A stretch of 64,000 nucleotides of DNA from Thermaurantimonas sp046295455 (GTDB lineage: Bacteria > Bacteroidota > Bacteroidia > Flavobacteriales > Schleiferiaceae). Shown one piece after another: positions 17,373 through 26,646 of this stretch. Each line of letters begins with the position of its first letter. Position 1 is the stretch's first letter. The stretch covers positions 297,305 through 361,304 of the forward strand of contig JBKBNI010000001.1 of the NCBI GenBank assembly GCA_046295455.1. Reading direction: 5' to 3'. The position numbers and the translations under genes are program-made. Under the pieces are notes generated by a model. That model saw only the letters and a list, made by a program, of their open reading frames with translations, did no database searches and was not told the origin of the DNA.

Positions 17373-17933
17373 ATGAGGTATATTCTCTTGGCAGGTTTTT
17401 TTATGCTATTGTGCTGTAACAGGGCTGCTACCAGTAGGTTTTCAAGTGAAGAATCACAAAAAATTTACTTTTTGGACACTCTCGAACTACATCTGACACA
17501 GGCACTCAAAGAAGCAAAAACATATAATCCTGAGCGCATGAAATCAATTTTGCAGGAGTTAGACCCGTACTACACACACTTTCGCAACAGTCCCCGCCAA
17601 TACCCCCGCGAATTTTATATCAACGAATTATCCGGTCTTGAAGACACAAGGCGCTCTCTTACAAAATCTCTTTCAGAGTATGATAAGATTTTGGCTGAAC
17701 TTGATTACAATATCAAACAAATCAAAGCATTGCGCCAATTGATATACGCATCAGATTCACTTTCAGACACACTACAGATGTATATCGATCATGAAGCCAT
17801 TGCCATGCAGGAAACAATGACCAAATTCTACAAACGAATACGAAATCCACTCAACTACAAGGATAAGTGGCCCGCACTGAAAGTAAAACTCGACAGCGCT
17901 ATGCGCTATGACCTTCAAAGCTCCGAAAATTGA
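17373..17933 (+). CDS. Hypothetical lipoprotein with coiled-coil-like helices, 186 aa
   Basis: The N-terminus MRYILLAGFFMLLCCNR has a hydrophobic leader ending in a cysteine pair, consistent with a lipoprotein. The rest is highly charged and helical, with long Glu/Lys/Leu stretches (residues about 30-60 and 85-160) likely to form a helical bundle or coiled coil. No family is recognised. Its stop TGA overlaps the TTG start of the TPR protein (TTGA), so the two are probably coupled and may form an envelope complex with one another. Confidence 0.65.
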   Translation: MRYILLAGFFMLLCCNRAATSRFSSEESQKIYFLDTLELHLTQALKEAKTYNPERMKSILQELDPYYTHFRNSPRQYPREFYINELSGLEDTRRSLTKSLSEYDKILAELDYNIKQIKALRQLIYASDSLSDTLQMYIDHEAIAMQETMTKFYKRIRNPLNYKDKWPALKVKLDSAMRYDLQSSEN

Positions 17934-19732
17934 GAAACCTCCTCGCAATACTTCTCCTGATTACCACTGCTTGTCTGACAGGCCAAAATATGCAATTGGC
18001 AGATTCATACTTTGAAAATAAGGAATACGACAAAGCATTGGCCGAATACCGGGAGCTATACAAGCGTTCCTCACAGCGCATTTTTTATTTGAAAATCTAT
18101 CAATGCCTTATGGAGCTGAAAGACTACAAAGAAGCCGCTGCCTTCGCGGAAGCTCATATTCGCCGGACCAATGAACCCGAAGGAGTTTACCTTGTAGATG
18201 TGGCTTTTGCCAAAGCACGACTTGGAGATCGAAGGACAGAACAAAAGATCATCAACCGAATCCTTGAATCCATTGCCAAATCTCCTCAACATGCCTACCA
18301 GGTCGGTCAGGCTCTCAGCGATAAAGGATATTTCGAAGCCGCGCTTCGCACCTACGAAACAGCCGAAAAAATAAATCCGGCATTTAACTTCACATATCAA
18401 AAGGCTCTTCTATACGCAGATATGGGCCAACTGGAAAAAATGTATGATGCGTACATTGAAATCCTCGAACGATCGCCCTCGATGGCCACTACCGTCAAAA
18501 GCCTCCTGTCGCGGGCAATGGCACCAGACGGTGGCGAAGAAAATCTGGATTACATCATCGAACAACTCCGCACAAAATCCCTTCAACAGAAAAATCCTGT
18601 CATGGCTGACGTACTCACACATATTTTCAGTGAGAAAAAAGACTACACCGCGGCTATGAACTTCCTAAAAGACTGGCATCAGAAATCCAATTATTCAGCT
18701 ATAGGCGAGATTTATCAACTCTCATCTTTAGCCGTGGAAAACCAGGAATATGACCTTGCTATATCGGGATTTCAATGGGTGCTCGACCATACTACCAACA
18801 GCAGCTATATCATGCGGTCGACCATCGGTCTGCAGCATGCTCAAACCCTAAAGGCATTTCGCGAGGATGTAAAACGCGAAAACATTCGGTCATTAATCGC
18901 CGAAAATGAAAAAATTTTACAAACCAACGGCATCAATGCCTATACACTGCCTCTTGCGGAGGCTACTGCCAGACTGATGGCATTTAAAGCCGATCAAAAG
19001 GATAAAGCACTGGATCTGATCGAATCGCTCATAAAATGGAAAGGACAGCATCCCGACGAAAGAGCGCGACTACTTATTACAAAAGGCGATATTTATCTGT
19101 CGATGAAGGAATTTATGCTATCGATTGTAGCATATGCCCGAGCAGAAGAATCAGCCGAAAGCGAAAGCCTGAAAGATGATGCGAAGTTTTTTAGGGCACG
19201 CGCCATCTACTACAGTGGTGACATCCCATGGGCTCTCGAGATTTTTGAAATCTTACAAGAATCCACATCAAAACCTATTTCTAATGACGCCACAGCCTAT
19301 GCCGGTAAGATTCTGCTGAATTCCGGTGGCGATACCACCTACGAAGCGATGACATATTATGCCCATGCAGATATGTTTTACTATGTGGGCGAATACCTCA
19401 ATACCCATAAAGTCCTCGACTACATTATTCAAACGTATACCAATCATCCCATTCAGGATGACGCATATCTCCTGAAAGCCATGACCTATGAAGCCCAGGG
19501 CAACTATTCCAAAGCTGTAGAATGGTACGAGAAAGTGTACACGGTGTTTGGTTACGAATTGCTGGCAGATCGGGCCATCTACCAGGCTGCTGTCCTATAT
19601 GAAGAGAAGCTAAACAACCCTGCAAAGGCCATTGAGTTGTACGAATTGATTGTCTTGCAGCTGACCGAAAGTTTTATGCACAATCAGGCCAGACTTCGCC
19701 TTAGGGCACTGCTTAACAAACACACTTTATGA
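17930..19732 (+). CDS. Tetratricopeptide repeat protein, 600 aa
   Basis: Starts with TTG at 17930, overlapping the stop of the upstream lipoprotein gene as TTGA; there is no nearby in-frame ATG before the leader MRNLLAILLLITTACLTGQ, which looks like a signal peptide. The mature region is a series of helix-turn-helix repeats of TPR type, clearest at about 20-60 (DSYFENKEYDKALAEYREL), 145-185 and 500-590 (NYSKAVEWYEKVY). TPR proteins in the periplasm scaffold multi-protein complexes. Position between a lipoprotein and DUF4286 suggests a small envelope module. The 3' end overlaps the DUF4286 start by ATGA. Confidence 0.85.
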   Translation: MRNLLAILLLITTACLTGQNMQLADSYFENKEYDKALAEYRELYKRSSQRIFYLKIYQCLMELKDYKEAAAFAEAHIRRTNEPEGVYLVDVAFAKARLGDRRTEQKIINRILESIAKSPQHAYQVGQALSDKGYFEAALRTYETAEKINPAFNFTYQKALLYADMGQLEKMYDAYIEILERSPSMATTVKSLLSRAMAPDGGEENLDYIIEQLRTKSLQQKNPVMADVLTHIFSEKKDYTAAMNFLKDWHQKSNYSAIGEIYQLSSLAVENQEYDLAISGFQWVLDHTTNSSYIMRSTIGLQHAQTLKAFREDVKRENIRSLIAENEKILQTNGINAYTLPLAEATARLMAFKADQKDKALDLIESLIKWKGQHPDERARLLITKGDIYLSMKEFMLSIVAYARAEESAESESLKDDAKFFRARAIYYSGDIPWALEIFEILQESTSKPISNDATAYAGKILLNSGGDTTYEAMTYYAHADMFYYVGEYLNTHKVLDYIIQTYTNHPIQDDAYLLKAMTYEAQGNYSKAVEWYEKVYTVFGYELLADRAIYQAAVLYEEKLNNPAKAIELYELIVLQLTESFMHNQARLRLRALLNKHTL

Positions 19733-20046
19733 AAACCCGCTATATCTACAACGTTACCATCAACATAGATGACTCCGTGCATGAGGACTGGCTTGCATGG
19801 ATGCGCACTACTCATATACCCGATGTATTGGCTACCGGAATGTTTGACGAATGCAAAATTTCCAAAGTATTGGCAGATGACCCGGAGGGCACTACCTATG
19901 CCGTCCAGTACATCGCTAAAGACCGGGAATCCTTGACACTTTACCAAAACCTGTTTGCTCCTGATTTGCAAAAAGAACACTCCATGCGTTATGCAAACAA
20001 ATTTGTCGCTTTTCGTACAATTCTTGAAATCGTAGAGGAATTCTGA
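19729..20046 (+). CDS. DUF4286 family protein
   Basis: 105 residues with no signal peptide. The whole length matches the Bacteroidota DUF4286 pattern: a beta start (YIYNVTINIDDSV), EDWLAWMRTTHIPDVLATGMF, a YAVQYIAKD strand and LYQNLFAPDLQKEHSMRYANKFVAFRT near the end, consistent with a ferredoxin-like alpha/beta fold. Function is unknown. Translation is coupled to the TPR gene by an ATGA overlap at 19729-19732. It is followed 10 bases later by the end of a convergent TonB-dependent receptor gene. Confidence 0.85.
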   Translation: MKTRYIYNVTINIDDSVHEDWLAWMRTTHIPDVLATGMFDECKISKVLADDPEGTTYAVQYIAKDRESLTLYQNLFAPDLQKEHSMRYANKFVAFRTILEIVEEF

Positions 20047-20056
20047 GACATGACAG

Positions 20057-22423
20057 TCAGAACTCTAGTCGGTACTGCAAGGCTATGTTTCTTGGGGCCT
20101 CCGGTCGCACAAACCGAATCATGTATTCTCTGTTTGTCACGTTATTTACGATCAAGGTAAACTGACCGTGATCTCTGGTTTTATACCCCAATCTCACATT
20201 GATGAAATATTCGTTTCCAGTATATCCGGGCTTATTGATATGGTCGGCATAGCCTGGTAAAAAAGTTTTAAATACTTCATCAATTCGCTCTACTTTAGAC
20301 AGATATCTGTAGTCAAATCCCATAAGCCAGCCCCGCCACATCGTCTCTAGATCTACTTTGATCAGATGTCGGTTTCGATACTTGAGCATAGCGTCAATTG
20401 CAGGGTTTTCATTTGAGAATATGGAACCAATGAATTTACCAAAGTACCTAAATGGATTTCTCAAGGTAGAATCGAGGTTTGCATCCACAGGCAGCGAATA
20501 GGTGTAGCCTACCAATGTTCTGAAAAACAAGTCTTTTGTTAGATTTCCCTCGCTTGTCCACGACAGTTCAAAACCAGCATTTCGGGCAAAAGCCACATTT
20601 TGAGCCTGAAATCCCAGATACTTCACAACGGTATCGAGTGGAACCTGAATGGGTGGCACAGTGTCCCACTGGGGCGGCAGATACAGTCCAAAAGTAATTT
20701 CAATCAAATCCTTATAATCCAACCAGAAAAGACTCGCATCAAAATAATGTTTCCAGCTATTGACCATCCATTGCTTTTTAATGCCCAATTCAGCATTCCA
20801 GCCGTATTCCGGTCTGAGTTCTAAATTTGGAAAAATGGGTACTGCCTCCCTGCCTGCTGTTGAAATAAATATTTCGGTGATTGTCGGAAAGCGGAATCCC
20901 TGACCAAAATTGGCTCTGGCGAATAGAGTAGGGTTCAGGGCATAGTTTGCCCCGATTCTAAAAACAGGTATTTGTCTGCTATCGACTCCCGAAATGGAGA
21001 AGTATTCGTAACGCATTCCTGTGTTGAAAGCCCATCGATCTTTGAAATAATCCAGCTGTACAAATCCGGATGCATTTTGGCCCCGGTGATTGCCGATATT
21101 GTAAATCTCGAATACATCAAAATATTGATAATTCGCCCCGACAGTTAGTTTTGTGTTGATGCTGAGCGGATAGTCCACGGAATAGTCCAGATTGTAGAGA
21201 TTAGTCTTTAGGTTGTCTCTGAAATTCTTGAATTGAAGTCTGTACCAGCGTGCAGCTGCCCGATGTCTTAATCCGTTGGGTGATTCATAGATGGCTTCAG
21301 GAGTGATCTGCCACTGCTGACGGACGATGCGAGTGGCACCGTCTGCCATGGTTGCTGTGGGTGCTCCGCCGTTGAGCGGCACATAGAAGTTGGAATCCGC
21401 ATTGTCCCAGGCCAGAAAGTCGGCTTCATCACTTCCCATAATGGATGAATTCCAGTTCAAGGTCAATCCTTTGCCATCTTCACGGGTTCGATAGCGCGTT
21501 TTAAACGTAACGCGCGACTGCGTCTGGTCTGTAAAGCGGATATAACCACTGGTGGTAAGCTGATTTACTCCTATTACATAATCCAGTGGGCCCGATGATT
21601 CGCCGGCTACTGCTGATATACCCCACTCTCCCGGTCTTCGCTCCCACCACCAGCGCTTTGCCGGATCTCTCGGATTGTCCACAACATTGTAGAATGTTTG
21701 AACACGGGCGATCGATTTTCCGGCCTCTGGCCAAATCGTTTTGATATGCAATGCACCATTGAGACCGCCTGCACCATAGATTACAGATGTTGGCCCTTTT
21801 ACGACCTCAAGATTCTCAACCATCTCGATAGGGGCAAAATTCCACCGCATATCACCCCGATCACCAGTCAGAATGGGCATACCGTCTGCAATCACCAGCA
21901 CCCGGCTACCAATGCCATACGCATAGCCACTTCCATTGCGTATGCTCATCTGACCGTCAATGACAGTAACTCCCGGAACCTTATCCACTGCGTCGTATAA
22001 TCGGGTGGAATTTACATTTAAGATCAAATCCTTAGGTACGACATCTACCTGTACGACCTCTCTTGTGACAGGCTTGCGCAGGCGTGTGGCTGTAATGGTT
22101 ACATCCTCCAGTTTTTCAACAAATTCCTGTAATGAAATGGTTATGGACTGGTTTGTTGAGTTCCGGAATGAAAACCGTCCATACCCCGGCAGGTAGCTAA
22201 TATGGCGAATTAAAACCCTTCCGGCATTTTCTTCGGTTTTTACTTCTAATCTTCCTTTTTCATCTGTCAGCCCCTGCACTCTTCCATTGATGTGTACCTC
22301 TGCATTTTGCACTGGTTCTCTGCTTTTCGAAGTCACGACTTCTATAGTCAGGATGTTTTGAGAAAACACCTCATCACTTAAGAGACATATCATAATGCTC
22401 AGCGCAAGGGCACATCGATTCAT
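20057..22423 (-). CDS. TonB-dependent receptor with carboxypeptidase-like N-terminal domain
   Basis: 788 residues. A signal peptide (about 1-21) is followed by a CarboxypepD_reg-like beta domain (about 24-95), a plug domain (about 110-230) including VLVIADGMPILTGDRGD and VVKGPTSVIYGAGGLNG, and a 22-strand barrel to the C-terminus, which ends in an aromatic residue (LQYRLEF). This is an outer-membrane active transporter driven by TonB/ExbBD. The plug and barrel pattern fits siderophore, vitamin B12 or other small-ligand receptors rather than SusC; the ligand is unknown. It is divergent from a second receptor, with a shared 118-bp regulatory region containing a 16-bp palindrome. Confidence 0.92.
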   Translation of the reverse strand: MNRCALALSIMICLLSDEVFSQNILTIEVVTSKSREPVQNAEVHINGRVQGLTDEKGRLEVKTEENAGRVLIRHISYLPGYGRFSFRNSTNQSITISLQEFVEKLEDVTITATRLRKPVTREVVQVDVVPKDLILNVNSTRLYDAVDKVPGVTVIDGQMSIRNGSGYAYGIGSRVLVIADGMPILTGDRGDMRWNFAPIEMVENLEVVKGPTSVIYGAGGLNGALHIKTIWPEAGKSIARVQTFYNVVDNPRDPAKRWWWERRPGEWGISAVAGESSGPLDYVIGVNQLTTSGYIRFTDQTQSRVTFKTRYRTREDGKGLTLNWNSSIMGSDEADFLAWDNADSNFYVPLNGGAPTATMADGATRIVRQQWQITPEAIYESPNGLRHRAAARWYRLQFKNFRDNLKTNLYNLDYSVDYPLSINTKLTVGANYQYFDVFEIYNIGNHRGQNASGFVQLDYFKDRWAFNTGMRYEYFSISGVDSRQIPVFRIGANYALNPTLFARANFGQGFRFPTITEIFISTAGREAVPIFPNLELRPEYGWNAELGIKKQWMVNSWKHYFDASLFWLDYKDLIEITFGLYLPPQWDTVPPIQVPLDTVVKYLGFQAQNVAFARNAGFELSWTSEGNLTKDLFFRTLVGYTYSLPVDANLDSTLRNPFRYFGKFIGSIFSNENPAIDAMLKYRNRHLIKVDLETMWRGWLMGFDYRYLSKVERIDEVFKTFLPGYADHINKPGYTGNEYFINVRLGYKTRDHGQFTLIVNNVTNREYMIRFVRPEAPRNIALQYRLEF

Positions 22424-22444
22424 TGGAATACTTTTTTGTTAAAA

Positions 22445-22452
22445 CAAAATTA
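22445..22452 (-). promoter_or_regulatory. -7 promoter box (TAATTTTG) of the leftward receptor
   Basis: Reverse-strand TAATTTTG matches TAnnTTTG and lies 22 bases before the start codon of the receptor at 22423. Confidence 0.45.
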
Positions 22453-22494
22453 ATTGGAATCACCCTTACTTCATGGCTTATATATGTGGCATTT

Positions 22495-22510
22495 TTTAGG
22501 CGCGCCTAAA
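22495..22510. promoter_or_regulatory. Perfect 16-bp palindrome, DtxR/MntR-like operator candidate
   Basis: TTTAGGCGCGCCTAAA is its own reverse complement. The TTTAGG...CCTAAA half-sites resemble operators of metal-dependent DtxR/MntR/IdeR-type repressors. It lies between two divergent TonB-dependent receptor genes, ending 8 bases before the rightward -7 box, so a bound repressor would cover the -33 region of the rightward promoter. Family assignment of the regulator is inference from half-site shape. Confidence 0.5.
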
Positions 22511-22517
22511 TTTATTT

Positions 22518-22525
22518 TATATTTG
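22518..22525 (+). promoter_or_regulatory. -7 promoter box (TATATTTG) of the rightward receptor
   Basis: TATATTTG matches TAnnTTTG exactly, 17 bases before the ATG at 22542 and just downstream of the palindrome. Confidence 0.5.
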
Positions 22526-22541
22526 GCAAAATTTTTTATTT

Positions 22542-24815
22542 ATGAAGACTGATCTACTCCTCTCCACTGTTTTGTTTTTCAGTTGCCCGTTTACATACAG
22601 CCAATTCTTATCCTTCAGAGGCAAGGTCACCGATGGAGTTGACCCAATACCTGAGGTTCGAATTGAGAATGCAGCTACGGGAAGACTCCTGATGATATCC
22701 CCACCGAATGGTACATTTCAGATAAAAATTGACTTGAGCACATTGGAGGGCCCCCTTGAAATTCTTTTTTCGAAAGAGGGGTACACCTCTCAGAAGGTGA
22801 TACTTCCTGAGGAACCCGGAGATACATTCGTAATGCAAATCACCCTGACGCCCGCCGGTGAGACTTTAGACGAGGTAGTTGTCAGTGCCTCCTTAAGACC
22901 AGTAGAAAAATCCGGTTCGGTCATACCGGTAAACACCTTACATCCTGAAATATTCAGACGGCTGTCGACTCCACTGCTAATGGACGCTTTGCCGGCGCTT
23001 CCGGGTGTGCGCCTACACTATGACTGCAATGTGTGCGAGGCGCCGAGCCTGCGCATCAACGGATTACCCGGTCCATACACCCTGATTGTGATCGACGGCA
23101 TGCCGATCATGGGATCATTGGCATCTACGTACGGGCTATTTGGACTTCCAAGTGGTTTGATTCTTCGTACGGAGCTCACTCGTGGTCCCGGCTCTGTACT
23201 GTTTGGCACAGAAGCGCTCGGAGGTGTAGTCAATGTAGTAACGCTCAATGCTGATCTTGCCCCTCGATTGCAAGTCGAGCAACTGGTCACTTCATGGGGA
23301 GAAGTCACCACCCAGGCTGCCCTCGCTTCGCGCCGAGGCAGATGGCGTAGTCTTACTGGGATCTACCACCACCATTTTGATTTTCGCATTGACCGAAATC
23401 AAGATTCCTTTATGGACAAACCTCTTCAGAAGCAACTTTCTGTTTTTAATAAATTTTCATTCTCAAATGAATTTGATATGCTTCTGAGATATTACTATGA
23501 AGATCGTCTGGGTGGTGTGATGAGTGGTACGCATCTGCACAGACACACCCGAGATGAATACGTGGAAAGCATCTTCACAAACAGGGCGGAGTGGCTTATG
23601 AAATACACTCCTTCCAAAATAAGACCCTTACAACTCTGGTGGAGCTCATCCTGGCACGAGCAGAACAGTGTGTATGGAGATCAATTCTTTCAAGCTACCC
23701 AGCGGCTTGCACAATTTCAGACTCTGTGGAGCGATCGATATGACCGGATAAACTATACCATTGGCTCTGTGCTCAGATATCAGTACTTCAACGACAATAC
23801 CACGGCTACACGACGACTATCTCGGTCCGGAGAAGATGTGGAAGCACCTGATTTGATATGGATGCCGGCTTTGTTTTCAGATGTTAAGCTTTCGCAGGGG
23901 GCATTTAGTCTCAGCACGGGCGCTCGCCTGGATCATCATCCTGTACATGGATTGGTACCCACCGGGCGCTTTGCATTTATGTACAAAGGCGGCAGACATG
24001 CTTTTCGAGTACTACATGGCTCTGCCTTTCGTATAGTCAACCTCTTCGCTGAAGAACATGCTTCCCTCTCCGGAGCAAGAGAGGTAGTAGTCGAGTCCGG
24101 CCTCTTACCCGAAAGGTCTTATGGTCAATATGTTGAGTGGGATTTCAATTTGTTAAAACAAACATATTACGTCAAAACCACAGCTGGCCTTTTCAACAAT
24201 GTGTTTACCAATCGCATTCTTCCCGATTATGACACCGACCCTCAAAAAATTATCTTCGAAAATTTGGACGGGAAACTCACCCACAGGGGGTTCAATGTAC
24301 AGATCCAATGGGGCATTTTGGGACGATGGGAATTTATGGCAGGAGGGGCGATTCAGGATATGCGCCTTCTTGAGGACGGCAAAAATGAAGTACCCCCCTT
24401 TGTCGAGCGCATAAATCTACAAAATCTTGCCGGATACTCTTTTGGCAAAAACCGTATAGATCTGTCTGCCTTTACCTACAGTCCCATGCGACTGCCATTG
24501 CTGGGTGAATTGGACCCAAGGCCGGAATTTTCTCCCTGGTTTTCGCATGTTCATCTTCAATACAGTTATCGCAGCATGCGGGGATACTCACTATCCGTAG
24601 GGATTAAAAATGTGCTTGACTTCGTGCCCTGGCGAGGTCTGCCCTTTCTGATCGCCAGACCTGAAGACCCCTTTGATGAACATGTACAATTTGATTCCAG
24701 CGGAAACCCCATACCTTCTTCGGAAAATCCTTATGCACTCACCTTTGACCCGACCTATGCTTTCGCTTCGCTTCAGGGGCGACGATTTTTTATCCAATGG
24801 ACGTATCGGTGGTAA
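22542..24815 (+). CDS. TonB-dependent receptor with a CxxC plug motif
   Basis: 757 residues: signal peptide (about 1-20), CarboxypepD_reg-like domain (about 25-105), plug (about 115-235) and barrel. The plug holds YDCNVCEAPSLRINGLPG followed by IVIDGMPIMG, a cysteine-pair variant of the usual plug that I associate with a Bacteroidota receptor subgroup. The paired cysteines could form a disulfide or bind a metal. It should import a TonB-dependent ligand across the outer membrane; the DtxR-like palindrome directly upstream suggests iron, manganese or a metal complex. Ends in the aromatic FIQWTYRW. Convergent with the pseudouridine synthase gene 67 bases downstream. Confidence 0.92.
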   Translation: MKTDLLLSTVLFFSCPFTYSQFLSFRGKVTDGVDPIPEVRIENAATGRLLMISPPNGTFQIKIDLSTLEGPLEILFSKEGYTSQKVILPEEPGDTFVMQITLTPAGETLDEVVVSASLRPVEKSGSVIPVNTLHPEIFRRLSTPLLMDALPALPGVRLHYDCNVCEAPSLRINGLPGPYTLIVIDGMPIMGSLASTYGLFGLPSGLILRTELTRGPGSVLFGTEALGGVVNVVTLNADLAPRLQVEQLVTSWGEVTTQAALASRRGRWRSLTGIYHHHFDFRIDRNQDSFMDKPLQKQLSVFNKFSFSNEFDMLLRYYYEDRLGGVMSGTHLHRHTRDEYVESIFTNRAEWLMKYTPSKIRPLQLWWSSSWHEQNSVYGDQFFQATQRLAQFQTLWSDRYDRINYTIGSVLRYQYFNDNTTATRRLSRSGEDVEAPDLIWMPALFSDVKLSQGAFSLSTGARLDHHPVHGLVPTGRFAFMYKGGRHAFRVLHGSAFRIVNLFAEEHASLSGAREVVVESGLLPERSYGQYVEWDFNLLKQTYYVKTTAGLFNNVFTNRILPDYDTDPQKIIFENLDGKLTHRGFNVQIQWGILGRWEFMAGGAIQDMRLLEDGKNEVPPFVERINLQNLAGYSFGKNRIDLSAFTYSPMRLPLLGELDPRPEFSPWFSHVHLQYSYRSMRGYSLSVGIKNVLDFVPWRGLPFLIARPEDPFDEHVQFDSSGNPIPSSENPYALTFDPTYAFASLQGRRFFIQWTYRW

Positions 24816-24882
24816 TGAAATTTATAAATATCATTTTCTGCTGCGGAAATCTGTTTTCGTTTTAAAAGTACTCACCTCTACC

Positions 24883-25536
24883 TTAATCCCATTGGGTGGC
24901 AAAATCTTCCGGAAGATGCTCGAATACCTTCCTTGTCTTCTCAACCGGACAGTCAAAAGCCAATCTATATGCTCTAAGGGCAATGGTGTTGGGGTGTTGT
25001 ATTGGTTGGGCACCGTAGACCACATCGCCAACGATCGGATGCCCGATCGCGGCCATTTGAGCGCGAATCTGATGATATCTGCCGGTATGTAGTCGTATGT
25101 CGACCTGCGTGCGTCCTTCTGCGATGGCTACCACTCGGTAGCTCAACTTCACCGGCGCACTTCCTTCGAATGGATGTGCACCCACGATTGCTCTGAAGTG
25201 AACGGTGTCTTTTTTGTGATAATGGGTGAGAATACCTTTGGGCGTCAAAACTTCACCCTGCACCATTGCCCTGTAGTGCTTTTCAATCTGTTTTTTTTCA
25301 AACATCTGCTGAAAAATCCTGAGTGCATTACGCTTTTTGGCCACAATCAGAAGGCCTGATACAGGCCTGTCTAATCTGTGGATCGGATATGGAGCGCTAC
25401 GCCGGAAGCATTGAGGTCTAGCTTCTTGCAGCCAAAACATCAGATTGGGATTTCCTTTACGATCCGGCTCCGTATTGAGACCATGCTCTTTTTCAACGAT
25501 GATGTACTCAGAATTTTCGTAAAAGATATACGGCAT
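24883..25536 (-). CDS. RluA-family RNA pseudouridine synthase
   Basis: 217 residues with the catalytic HRLDRPVSG motif (53-61; Asp56), the GRYHQIRAQMAAIGHPIVGD segment and the surrounding RluA fold. It isomerises uridine in rRNA or tRNA. It lacks an S4 RNA-binding domain and is short, like the RluA/RluC-related singletons of Bacteroidota; the target position is not predictable. It starts immediately after the AI-2E-type gene (stop at 25537) and is the last gene of the rpoN/PAP2/AI-2E operon. Confidence 0.92.
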   Translation of the reverse strand: MPYIFYENSEYIIVEKEHGLNTEPDRKGNPNLMFWLQEARPQCFRRSAPYPIHRLDRPVSGLLIVAKKRNALRIFQQMFEKKQIEKHYRAMVQGEVLTPKGILTHYHKKDTVHFRAIVGAHPFEGSAPVKLSYRVVAIAEGRTQVDIRLHTGRYHQIRAQMAAIGHPIVGDVVYGAQPIQHPNTIALRAYRLAFDCPVEKTRKVFEHLPEDFATQWD

Positions 25537-26646
25537 TTATCGGCTTTGAGTAATGGAACGAATCCATTTGTATTCAGACAAAAACTCCCGACCAACTACC
25601 CTAAACACCGAATACGAAGGCACCGCAACGATCATCCCGATGATACCAAAAATATTTCCGGCTATAAGTATTACAAAAAATATTTCAAGCGGATGGGCAT
25701 TTACGGATTTCGAAAAAATGAGTGGCTGGAAGATAAAATTGTCCATCAACTGAACCACAAGAAAAACTGACAGTACTTTCAACAGATGAATTTGCCACAT
25801 ATCAGGAGCCAATAGTCCTGGCGTGGTACTAAATGCAATTATCGTCCCTATGGATGCCCCGATGACAGGACCCACATAAGGAATGACATTGATTAAACCG
25901 GCAAAAAGACCAATGATAAAAGCGTTTTTAATATTGAAAAAGTTTAGACCGAAACTCACAATGATTACAATCAATGAAATCTGAAGAATAATCCCTACAA
26001 TGTATCGCCGTAGGGACTGCTTGATCTGACCAAGTACGCGTGACATGCGTTCGGTAGATCTGTCCGGCGTAAACGCCAGCACGATAGAAGGGGCAATCTG
26101 TCGCTCTTTAAGCAGGAAGAATGTTATAAATGATATAGAAAAAAGAGCTACAATCAGATTTCCCATGGTACTTACCAGGCTCGTAACAGTGCCTGTAATA
26201 TTCGAAACATTCATGTATTCCGTTATTTTGGCCATCAGATATGCCCTATTAGACTCGTATCCGACTGGTTTTATGCCGAGATTATCCGCCCATCTTTCAA
26301 TATTTTCAATGGGCTTTTCAAGGTTTTTGTAAATCTCGGACATGCTTAATTCCGAGATGGCATTGAGCTCCTGAATCACAGGTGGTACAATCAATAAAAA
26401 AATGAGATAAAAAAACACATACACCGATGCTAATCCGATCAGAGCCTTCAGCCAATCAGGAGCATCCAGCTGACGAAACTTCACCCTATCGAGTGCTTCC
26501 ATAAGTGGTGAAAGAGCAATAGTAAGCGCAACGGAAACCGCAAAATAAATAACTACTGTGAGCGAATAATATAGAATCAACGCAAAAAGCACCACCAGAA
26601 TAGCTCCAATGAGTTGCTTTCTGGATATGTCAGAAAAAATATTCAT
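25537..26646 (-). CDS. AI-2E family (PerM/YhhT-like) membrane transporter
   Basis: 369 residues with about eight transmembrane helices, the long soluble section after the third helix (about 95-150, INAISELSMSEIYKNLEK), and the family motif region ending in FAGLINVIPYVGPVIGA (about 245-261). The AI-2E superfamily contains TqsA-like exporters and Na+/H+ antiporters; the substrate here is unknown. Its ATG overlaps the stop of the PAP2-like gene (ATGA) and its stop is adjacent to the pseudouridine synthase start. Confidence 0.88.
   Translation of the reverse strand: MNIFSDISRKQLIGAILVVLFALILYYSLTVVIYFAVSVALTIALSPLMEALDRVKFRQLDAPDWLKALIGLASVYVFFYLIFLLIVPPVIQELNAISELSMSEIYKNLEKPIENIERWADNLGIKPVGYESNRAYLMAKITEYMNVSNITGTVTSLVSTMGNLIVALFSISFITFFLLKERQIAPSIVLAFTPDRSTERMSRVLGQIKQSLRRYIVGIILQISLIVIIVSFGLNFFNIKNAFIIGLFAGLINVIPYVGPVIGASIGTIIAFSTTPGLLAPDMWQIHLLKVLSVFLVVQLMDNFIFQPLIFSKSVNAHPLEIFFVILIAGNIFGIIGMIVAVPSYSVFRVVGREFLSEYKWIRSITQSR

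Noticed and set aside
22501..22508. GGCGCGCC as a restriction-type or recombination site.
   Set aside because: It is merely the core of the larger 16-bp palindrome; no sign of recombination around it.
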